From a virus, in the IMG/VR virus record IMGVR_UViG_3300022198_004660, positions 1 to 48,027 of that record: a stretch of 48,027 nucleotides of DNA; one strand, given 5' to 3'. The notes below the pieces were generated by a model. The model did not search any database and was not told the DNA's origin. It saw only the letters and a program-made list of their open reading frames with translations. Positions 1 through 7,500 of this stretch are shown piece by piece. Numbering within the stretch: position 1 is the first letter of the stretch; each line of letters begins with the position of its first letter. Both the position numbers and the translations under genes were made by a program.

Positions 1-93
1 GGAAGCTCGAGCGTTCATTTCAAAAACAAAACTTACACCGCTAAAGTCACAAACAAAGCGGTGGATGACATGATAAAAGATCCGGATAGATGA
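1..93 (+). CDS. C-terminal fragment of an unknown protein (5' end outside window)
   Basis: Frame 1 is open from the first base and ends with TGA at 91-93, giving the last 30 residues of a protein whose start lies outside the window. The fragment is polar and basic (several Lys, ending in KDPDR) with no recognisable domain. Its stop overlaps the ATG of the next gene (ATGATG at 90-95), the same tight stop/start coupling seen through the rest of the operon, which supports it being a real gene end. Function cannot be inferred. Confidence 0.55.
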   Translation, partial: GSSSVHFKNKTYTAKVTNKAVDDMIKDPDR

Positions 94-422
94 TGAAACC
101 TATAACGCACAAAGCGTCAAACTATCATAAGCGTCAACAGTTGGATAACCCAATAGTTATAAAGACAGAGTTGCAAGATGGTATTGTCGCTGAGGCGAAT
201 ATAGATGGAACAATATACGTCGATCAAAAAGCGTCTCCAGCAAAAGTTAGGGAAGCTGTAAAACACGAAAAGGTTCACCTTGAGCAAATGTCTCGAGGTG
301 ATCTTTCTTATGATACCCAGAACGTTTATTGGAGAGGTAAAATCTACAGTAGAGAAAAAATGAACGAAGGCGCTAAATCTTTACCATGGGAAAAAGAAGC
401 GTATAATCGAACTAAAAAATGA
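90..422 (+). CDS. Small HExxH-motif protein, putative zinc-metallopeptidase-like
   Basis: A 110-aa protein (108 aa if the second ATG at 93 is used). The central segment AVKHEKVHLEQ contains a classic HExxH zinc-binding motif followed by a Gln, reminiscent of the HExxHxxQ helix of DUF4157/eCIS-core metallopeptidase-like domains. A distal PWEKEAY could supply a third Glu ligand. This is motif reading only. The protein is far shorter than most peptidases, so it may be a minimal fold or non-catalytic. Its N-terminus (KPITHKAS) resembles the start of the next protein (TPITSKAS), suggesting both share an assembly tag. It overlaps the next gene by ATGA (419-422). The position beside small virion-type genes and upstream of fibre genes suggests a virion-associated role, which is inference. 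Confidence 0.6.
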   Translation: MMKPITHKASNYHKRQQLDNPIVIKTELQDGIVAEANIDGTIYVDQKASPAKVREAVKHEKVHLEQMSRGDLSYDTQNVYWRGKIYSREKMNEGAKSLPWEKEAYNRTKK

Positions 423-1834
423 AAAGCACACCTATCACAAGCAAGGCCTCTAAATCGCCGTTGAAATACGGAGAGGAGAAGAAATCATCTTCAACTAGCT
501 CTAGCACCACGTATGAAACAGACGCTAGTGGTAATGTATTTAAGGTTGACAGAACTAAGTCAGCTGGAGATCTAGTTAGAAACGCTGGTCAACCAGCATC
601 AAACGTTCCAACCGCGTCTAGCGGCGGTGCGAAAGCAGCCGATGCTGGAAAGTACATAGCCGGCTTGAAGAAAAGATTTCCAAATGCTACAGGTGAAGAA
701 CTAAGGTCTAAGGGTTATATATCAAGCTCTTATGTAGATCAATTTCCAGCCGCTAAAGCTGAATCCAGCAATTCAAGCAGCACTCAATCAAGCGAGAGTG
801 AAACAAAAACTCCCGTAATGAGACCAGCTGTCGAGGGCAACAAAGGAATGGAGACAGACACTCGTTGGAACTGGCAGCAAAAAAATATAAACAGAACACA
901 AGAAAGTCAGCGTAGATCAAACCGTAAGCAAGCGCGCGCTGATATGAAATACTTAGAGTCTCAGGGTCTTGTTGAGAAAACAGGTGGGATTGGTAGAGGA
1001 AAAGGATATGCGTTAACCGAAGCTGGTAAGGCAGATGCTAATGCTTCTAAAAGATATGATCTAAACCAAGCTGATATCTTCGGTGTGGATCAAACTAGAT
1101 TCACCACTGATGAATCTGGAAACGTCACTGGAAGAAACGCTTCTTACAACCCACAGGATTCTAGAAAGAATAGAGCTCAAACTGGTTCTTACGACCCTAA
1201 CGACAACTATAGAGAAGCTAAACCAGAAGAACAGTGGAATGTCAATAGACACGGCGACTATGGTAATACAACAACGTCTTCTAGTTCTTCTGATTCTAGA
1301 GCTGAGTCCTCTACAATGTTTGGCAACACACCAGAACAAAAGATTGAATTACCAGCGAAAACAGCTCAAGTGCCAACTGTTTCTGAACCAAAAATGGAAA
1401 TTAAGAAGCAGATGCCACAAGAGCAGACTTACGATGGTGGTCAACTAGGTGAAGTAGAGGTTGTGTCAAGCTACAGTGAACCTGATTTCTCTGAAAAACC
1501 AATACTCGGTTCAGAAGGATCTTCTAATATGATCTCAAAAGCGTTAACGCAGGGTGCTTCTAGATTGAGAAATCAAGCTGCGCCAACACCGACTTCGGGT
1601 AGATACCAGTCAAGAGGCAATATGGAGGCTATAGACCAGGAGGAAACGCCTCTACAGATGAAGTACAAGCACAACCCAAGAATGATGTATAGCGACAGTC
1701 CTGCTAAAATGTGGGGTGCTGAAAAGGTACAAGCGCAAGCCAAAATGGTTGGTGACTTCAAATCGTCTACAGCAGGAAAACCTATAACAAAGGCTGCTTC
1801 TGGACCGTTCAAAATGAAAGGATACAATAAGTAA
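419..1834 (+). CDS. Low-complexity Ser/Lys-rich protein, probably virion-associated
   Basis: A 471-aa polar protein rich in Ser, Thr, Gln, Lys and Ala with long disordered-looking stretches. No signal peptide or membrane segment is visible. Residues about 165-210 are different: a basic helix-forming stretch then LESQGLVEKTGGIGRGKGY and LTEAGK, which read like the last helix and wing of a winged-helix domain. The N-terminus (TPITSKASKSPLKYG) and the C-terminus (KPITKAAS, GPFKMKGYNK, preceded by DSPAKMWG) repeat PIT-KAS and SP-K-M/Y short motifs. The start overlaps the previous stop and its own stop overlaps the next ATG at 1834, so it is translationally coupled. I do not recognise the family; a minor virion protein is a guess from location and composition. 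Confidence 0.6.
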   Translation: MKSTPITSKASKSPLKYGEEKKSSSTSSSTTYETDASGNVFKVDRTKSAGDLVRNAGQPASNVPTASSGGAKAADAGKYIAGLKKRFPNATGEELRSKGYISSSYVDQFPAAKAESSNSSSTQSSESETKTPVMRPAVEGNKGMETDTRWNWQQKNINRTQESQRRSNRKQARADMKYLESQGLVEKTGGIGRGKGYALTEAGKADANASKRYDLNQADIFGVDQTRFTTDESGNVTGRNASYNPQDSRKNRAQTGSYDPNDNYREAKPEEQWNVNRHGDYGNTTTSSSSSDSRAESSTMFGNTPEQKIELPAKTAQVPTVSEPKMEIKKQMPQEQTYDGGQLGEVEVVSSYSEPDFSEKPILGSEGSSNMISKALTQGASRLRNQAAPTPTSGRYQSRGNMEAIDQEETPLQMKYKHNPRMMYSDSPAKMWGAEKVQAQAKMVGDFKSSTAGKPITKAASGPFKMKGYNK

Positions 1835-1950
1835 TGGCTAAGAAGTCTAACCCGTGCTGGACAGGGTACGAAGCCATTGGTATGAAGAAAAAAGGTGGCA
1901 AAAAAGTACCAAACTGTGTCCCTGTTACAAAGAGAGCTACAAGGAAATAA
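1834..1950 (+). CDS. Tiny basic protein with CW-GYE-IGMKKK-PNC core (38 aa)
   Basis: A 38-aa ORF starting at the ATG that overlaps the previous stop (TAATG at 1832-1836) and ending TAA at 1948-1950, two bases before the next ATG. The core NPCWTGYEAIGMKKKGGK then KVPNCVP has two Cys, one Trp and many Lys. I recall closely similar short segments in many marine phage proteins, often at protein C-termini or as stand-alone mini-proteins, but their function is not established as far as I know. Charge and paired Cys would suit nucleic-acid or metal binding. Confidence rests on the packed context and the recurring motif rather than on length. Confidence 0.6.
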   Translation: MAKKSNPCWTGYEAIGMKKKGGKKVPNCVPVTKRATRK

Positions 1951-1951
1951 G

Positions 1952-2221
1952 ATGGCATATACTCAGAACTCGCCCTTCTTGATGAAGAAAACAACAAAGG
2001 GTAAAGGAAGAACATTTCGCACTACAGAAGAAGGTGCTGGTATGACCGAAAAGGGCGTGGCTCAATACAGAAGAGAAAATCCCGGTAGTAAGCTGAAAAC
2101 AGCCGTAACAGAAAAGAACCCAACAGGAGAAAGAGCCGCGAGAAGAAAGTCGTTTTGCGCTAGATCGAAGGGATGGACAGGTGAAAGAGGTTTGGCCGCA
2201 CGTCGTAGATGGAATTGCTAA
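1952..2221 (+). CDS. Small, highly basic conserved phage protein (DUF6321-like)
   Basis: An 89-aa protein extremely rich in Arg and Lys. The segment MTEKGVAQYRRENPGSKLKT, followed by AARRKSFCARSKGW and the C-terminus RRRWNC, matches my memory of the DUF6321 type found in marine phages. I chose the ATG at 1952 over an upstream in-frame ATG at 1895 because the upstream one lies wholly inside the 38-aa gene, while 1952 follows that gene's stop at 1950 after an A-rich leader. A packaged DNA-binding role is possible from its charge but unproven. Confidence 0.65.
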   Translation: MAYTQNSPFLMKKTTKGKGRTFRTTEEGAGMTEKGVAQYRRENPGSKLKTAVTEKNPTGERAARRKSFCARSKGWTGERGLAARRRWNC

Positions 2222-2238
2222 AAAGCAAGTAAAAAACA

Positions 2239-2949
2239 ATGGCAAGAATAAGTACTTACGCATTAGAGACATCGATACAGAACGATGATAAACTTTTAGG
2301 TACGGATGGTTCTACTGGTGCTACCAAGAACTTTCCGCCAAGTGCCATAGCTTCGTTTCTAAACAATACGGCGTCTATAGGTATAAATAGACAAACAAGT
2401 CTAAGATTTACGGTAGAGCAAGATCCAACATATTTAACATATGGCTCGATGTTCTTACCGGAGGGATCTGGTGACCTAAACATGTCTAACATAACCAAAC
2501 TAGGCGTAAGTATCTACAACTTCGCTCTTCAGCGCCACAAGGCGCTTTTTAATTACGCCGTTGGTAATAAACTTTGGTTGTTTTCATTTAACGATCAAGA
2601 GTCTTTTGTAAACTATAAAGTATTATCTATAGAGGACCATGCCGAATTACGTGACTTTGTTGTTTTAACATTGGAATATGTAGAGGGTGCTGGTACTCTA
2701 GTTGATACAACTATTTACGGTTTAGCTGTAAACCCAAATGATTCAGATAAAACATATTCAACTGGATCTCAGTTTCACAACGCTTCGTCACAATGGGTCA
2801 TAAACCACAATCTTGGTAAAAACCCATCCGTTACGATACTATCATACGATACCAACGAACAGGTAGAAGCACAAGTTACACATAACAGTGTAGATTCTTT
2901 AACTATAACCTTCGCTGAGCCATTTGCGGGCACAGCTATTTTAAACTAA
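2239..2949 (+). CDS. Tail-fibre-like structural protein
   Basis: A 236-aa protein. The N-terminus ISTYALETSIQNDDKLLGTD resembles the attachment segment of many marine phage fibre/tail proteins (a serine/aspartate-rich start followed by NFPPSAIASFLN). The remainder alternates hydrophobic and polar residues as in beta-sandwich domains; the last roughly 60 residues (QWVINHNLGKNPSVTILSYD) look like the C-terminal beta-domain often seen in fibres. It opens a run of four structural genes separated by 9-20 bp and all read in the same direction. No catalytic motifs, membrane segments or Cys clusters were seen. The fibre assignment is moderate; the exact position in the virion is unknown. Confidence 0.6.
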   Translation: MARISTYALETSIQNDDKLLGTDGSTGATKNFPPSAIASFLNNTASIGINRQTSLRFTVEQDPTYLTYGSMFLPEGSGDLNMSNITKLGVSIYNFALQRHKALFNYAVGNKLWLFSFNDQESFVNYKVLSIEDHAELRDFVVLTLEYVEGAGTLVDTTIYGLAVNPNDSDKTYSTGSQFHNASSQWVINHNLGKNPSVTILSYDTNEQVEAQVTHNSVDSLTITFAEPFAGTAILN

Positions 2950-2962
2950 AAACCCTTAAAAG

Positions 2963-4033
2963 ATGGCTATTAAGTATCTATCTAGTCTAGACCTTTCAGG
3001 TTTAGAGCTAAAAAAGCTGAGGATTGAAAACTTCAGCACCGTTAACGAGCCCGCAGGTTTAGCTGCAGGTCATGTTTATTTCAACACCACCGACGGTAAG
3101 TTAAACGTTTTCGATGGTACAAATTGGAATGAAGTTGGATCCAGTTTGATTGCTGGAGATGGTATCAGTGTCGCCGCTGATGGAGTAACAGTTAGTGTTG
3201 ATAACTCTGTTATAAGAACATCTGGAGATCAGAGTATAAACGGTGTGTTAAGCACAACGGGAATGATCATTGATGGTGACCTCACTATCAAGGGTGATTA
3301 TGTCATGACAGCTCCAGAAACTGTTGCTATTCAGGACAACATTATCTTGTTGAACTCTAACGTTAAGGTTGACGAACAAGCTAGAGAGGACGCTGGTATA
3401 GAGGTTAACAGAGGCGGTAGCGAAGGTGGAAACTTATCTCTGTTCTTGCGAGAGGAGGGTCCAGATAGTAGATGGGTATTCACGCTTCCTGACTCTTCAG
3501 TGAACGTTATCCCAGTACCATCTGAGTACAACAACTATACTTACGCGATCTCAACTGTTGCTGGAGCTGACTCTTCTCAAGTTAAGATTAGACTTGCTGG
3601 CGGCGGCGTTAACGATGATGTCGTAATTAAGGCTGGTAATAACGTAACCGTATCTCAAGCTTCTGACGTTATAACGATTAACGCCGTACAGAGAACAAAT
3701 AATGAAATCGAAGACTTAGCTGGTGGTTTGATTGCCGGTGCGTCTCTATATGGACTGTCCGCGGCTTACACTACGTCTAACAATACCTTGGCGATGTACA
3801 CGGATGTGTACCACGCTAGTAGAGTTATAGTTGGTACCGCTGAACCTTTCGTTTACAACGTTGCTGATTGGAATAACACTCTTCCTCTTTCTGTGACTCT
3901 ATACGAACTCGATGGTGACAGAGCTATACTTGTTCATACTGACGTTGTTCACAATAGAGCTACAAGAGAAATCACATTCACAACCGTGGCTGACGTACAA
4001 TACGATCTACTTATTATCGGTACGAGAGCCTAA
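2963..4033 (+). CDS. Tail-fibre-like protein
   Basis: A 356-aa protein. Residues about 30-58 carry a typical phage-fibre signature: GLAAGHVYFNTTDGKLNVFD then GTNW, seen in many fibre and adhesin proteins where a short strand pair ends in a DG-W turn. The following GDGISVAADGVTVSVDNSVI and NGVLSTTGMIIDGDLTIKGD stretches look like beta-helical or trimeric shaft sequence. A later GNNVTVSQASDVITIN repeats the same style. There is no visible chaperone or endosialidase domain. It lies between two other fibre-like genes, with A-rich leaders and no Shine-Dalgarno. It is probably part of the adsorption apparatus; receptor specificity cannot be inferred. Confidence 0.7.
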   Translation: MAIKYLSSLDLSGLELKKLRIENFSTVNEPAGLAAGHVYFNTTDGKLNVFDGTNWNEVGSSLIAGDGISVAADGVTVSVDNSVIRTSGDQSINGVLSTTGMIIDGDLTIKGDYVMTAPETVAIQDNIILLNSNVKVDEQAREDAGIEVNRGGSEGGNLSLFLREEGPDSRWVFTLPDSSVNVIPVPSEYNNYTYAISTVAGADSSQVKIRLAGGGVNDDVVIKAGNNVTVSQASDVITINAVQRTNNEIEDLAGGLIAGASLYGLSAAYTTSNNTLAMYTDVYHASRVIVGTAEPFVYNVADWNNTLPLSVTLYELDGDRAILVHTDVVHNRATREITFTTVADVQYDLLIIGTRA

Positions 4034-4052
4034 TAGTAAAAATTAGGATAAG

Positions 4053-4580
4053 ATGGCAATAAAGTTCATAGGTGACATTGATGTTCTGGGGTCTCACAAT
4101 CTTGAGGCCTCAGACATCCCTAGTCTAGACGCCGCTAAAATAAATAGCGGAACATTCGCTACGGCACGTATACCGAACTTGTCAGCATCTAAAATAACGA
4201 GCGGCACGTTTGATGTCGCTCGTATTCCTAGTTTAGCGTCTCTTTATACAACGGTAGATTATTTTACTCCAGTATCTAAGAATCAAGAACCTAATGGTTC
4301 TTTCATCATAGATTTAACCGAAGGCCACAATTTTTTGTTGTCTCCAGCTGGATCTTGGGCACTTAATGTTATTGTCCAAGCAGGTAACGTTGGTCAATCT
4401 GGCACTTTCATTATTGTTAACAGAGATGTTACAGCACCAGAAGCGTTACCTTCTAATTTAAAAACACCAAATGGAGATTCTATAGCTTGGCAAACAGATG
4501 CTGGCGACGTTTCAATCATGTCGTACTTCGTTGTCGATAGAGACACTGTGTTAGTAAATTATATTGGTAACTTCGGTTAA
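4053..4580 (+). CDS. Short tail-fibre-like protein with SGTF-ARIP repeats
   Basis: A 175-aa protein whose first 70 residues contain two copies of a short fibre repeat: AAKINSGTFATARIPNLSAS and SKITSGTFDVARIPSLAS. This SGTF-ARIP repeat is common in phage tail-fibre and collar proteins and is thought to form a shaft. The C-terminal 100 residues form an all-beta-looking domain without Cys. Its start (MAIKFIGDIDVLG) is similar in style to that of the preceding gene (MAIKYLSSLDLSG), suggesting a common attachment peptide. It ends 9 bp before the start of the 1701-aa repeat protein, so the two are probably co-transcribed and may assemble together. Confidence 0.7.
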   Translation: MAIKFIGDIDVLGSHNLEASDIPSLDAAKINSGTFATARIPNLSASKITSGTFDVARIPSLASLYTTVDYFTPVSKNQEPNGSFIIDLTEGHNFLLSPAGSWALNVIVQAGNVGQSGTFIIVNRDVTAPEALPSNLKTPNGDSIAWQTDAGDVSIMSYFVVDRDTVLVNYIGNFG

Positions 4581-4589
4581 TACAAAGCT

Positions 4590-7500
4590 ATGCCTGGTTT
4601 TGGTTTTTGGGAAATATACAAGTGGAACACGTCAACTTCTACAAACACATCTAGAAATACTTCTAAGAATACTAGTTCTAACACTGTAACGGTTTGGGAT
4701 ACCCAAAAATCAACTACAACCACTTGGAATACGTCTACTAGCACAACAACTGTTTTCGAAACGGCTACTAAGACTAAAACTGCTTGGATAACTTATTGGG
4801 ACACCGAAGCAGAAACAACAACCTCTTGGTCGACAAGCACTTCCACTACAACCACGTTTAATACATCTACGTCAACAACTACGGCGTTTAATACATCTAC
4901 GTCGACTTCTAAGTCTACAACAACAACGTGGGAGACGAGTACAACCACTACAACGGAGTGGCAAACGTCTACTATTACCATAACAAAATTCGACACATCA
5001 ACATCGACGTCTAGGTCTACAACGACTACCTGGGAGACATCTCATAGTACTACAACTACTTGGGTTACTAGTAAGTCAACTACAACTACATACCACACTA
5101 GTCATAGTACGACAACAACGTGGGTGACATATTGGGAAACCGCCACAAAAACCACGACTTCTTGGACGACAAGCATAACCACAACGACGTCTTGGAATAC
5201 ATCAACTAGCACAACGACCTCGTGGATTAGCTACTTTAACACATCTACAAGTACCACAACTACTTGGGAGACTGCTACAAAAACAAATACTACGTATAGT
5301 ACTAGCCATAGTACAACCACTACATTTACGACTACATGGCAAACGAGTCACAGCACGACTACCACATACAGTACTAGCCATAGCACGACAACCACGTTTA
5401 GCACGTCTCATTCAACAACCACTACATGGACAACTAGTTATAATACTAGTAGATCAACCACGACTACCTGGGAAACAGCTACAAAAACTGTTTATACGTT
5501 TAACACTAGTCATTCAACTACTACAACGTATACAACATACTACAATACGTCAAAGTCAACTACTACCACGTGGGAGACAAGTCATAGTACTACTACCACC
5601 TGGCAGACATCTCACAGCACTACCACTTCGTGGACAACGTATTATAACACGAGTAGATCTACAACAACCACCTGGGAAACAGCTACAAAAACTACAACCA
5701 CGTGGAACACTAGTCATAGTACAACAACAACTTATACTACTACGTATAATACGACTAAATCTACAACAACAACGTATAATACCAGTCACAGTACTACTAC
5801 CACATACAGTACGAACCACACGACGACGACGTCTTGGACAACGTACTATAATACAACTAGAAGCACTACCACGACTTGGGAAACTGCTACTAAGACTAAA
5901 ACGACTTGGAATACTAGCCATAGTACTACCACCACCTATACCACGTATTATAACACATCTAAGTCCACAACGACGACTTGGAGCACTAGTCATTCAACAA
6001 CCACAACTTTTAGCACGAGTCATAGTACTACCACGTCGTATACTACTTATTACAATACAAGTAGAAGCACTACAACAACGTGGGAAACGGCGACAAAAAC
6101 TACAACCACTTGGACTACAACGTGGCAGACTAGCCACAGTACAACCACCACTTGGTCGACTTCGCATACCACTACCACAACGTATAACACAAACCATTCT
6201 ACAACCACTTCTTGGACTACGTATTACAATACGAATAGAAGTACTACAACAACGTGGGAGACGGCTACTAAGACCACAACTACTTGGAACACTAGTCACT
6301 CAACTACAACCACGTATACAACGTATTACAATACTACTAGGAGTACGACGACAACGTGGAGTACTAGTCACTCAACGACTACTACTTGGGTAACATCGCA
6401 CAGCACGACGACCTCGTGGACAACTTACTATAACACAAACAGATCCACGACAACTACTTGGGAGACAGCAACCAAAACAACAACCACTTGGACCACGACG
6501 TGGAGCACTAGTCATTCTACTACCACTACTTGGAGTACTAGCCATTCAACGACTACGACATACAATACTAGTCACAGTACGACTACGACATATACTACAA
6601 CCTGGTCAACATCTCATAGTACTACAACAACGTTTAGTACTAGTCACTCAACCACAACAACGTACGCGACAAGCCATAGCACAAACAGGTCTACGACGAC
6701 CACCTGGGAGACTGCTACTAAGACTACAACTACGTGGAACACGAGTCACACTACGACTACTACATGGACGACATATTACAATACGAGTAGATCTACTACA
6801 ACAACTTACAGTACTAGTAGATCAACAACGACAACTTGGGATACTAGCCATAGCACTACAACAACTTATCCAACAGCCATAGATACGATAACAACTTGGA
6901 CTACAACTTGGGTTGTAAACACGTTGAGATCAACATCTAAGTCCACAACAACAACTTGGACTACAACTTGGCAAACCAGTAGAGCAACAAGTAAGTCGAC
7001 GAGTAGATCAACGTCTAGAGCAACCAGTATATCAACAACTACTAGCTTACCAGGTGGCGAATGTTACTCATACTACATAATCTTAGATAGAGAACCGGTT
7101 ATACTAAGCTACACAGATTGTGATGGAAGATACGTGGAGTTCGAACTTGCTGAGCCAGAATTCTTTGTTGATTGTGCAAGAAAGGGTTCTGTTTCGATAC
7201 GTGGAGCATATAGAGATATAGTACAATTAGATTTGTGCGGTGAGTATTCTGGTGGTGAAACTAGTACGACCACAGCTTGGAATACCACGTACACAACGAC
7301 TTGGACAACGTCATTTACCACTTACTTCAATACTAGCGTATCTACGAACAAGTCTACTACTACGACATGGAATACTACTGTTGCCACGACGTACTCAGCA
7401 TCTACGTCTACTAGAACGAGAACAACTTGGAACACTAGTCATTCCACAACGACTAGATACTCAACTAGTAAGTCTACAACCACTACTTACAACACGAGTC

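Noticed and set aside
1895-1951. Upstream ATG at 1895 for the 89-aa basic protein
   Set aside because: Lies entirely within the 38-aa gene; the ATG at 1952 immediately after its stop is better.
1937-2272. Minus-strand 111-aa frame
   Set aside because: Antisense to the DUF6321-like gene, Cys/Ser-rich translation typical of a shadow frame, no fitting neighbours.
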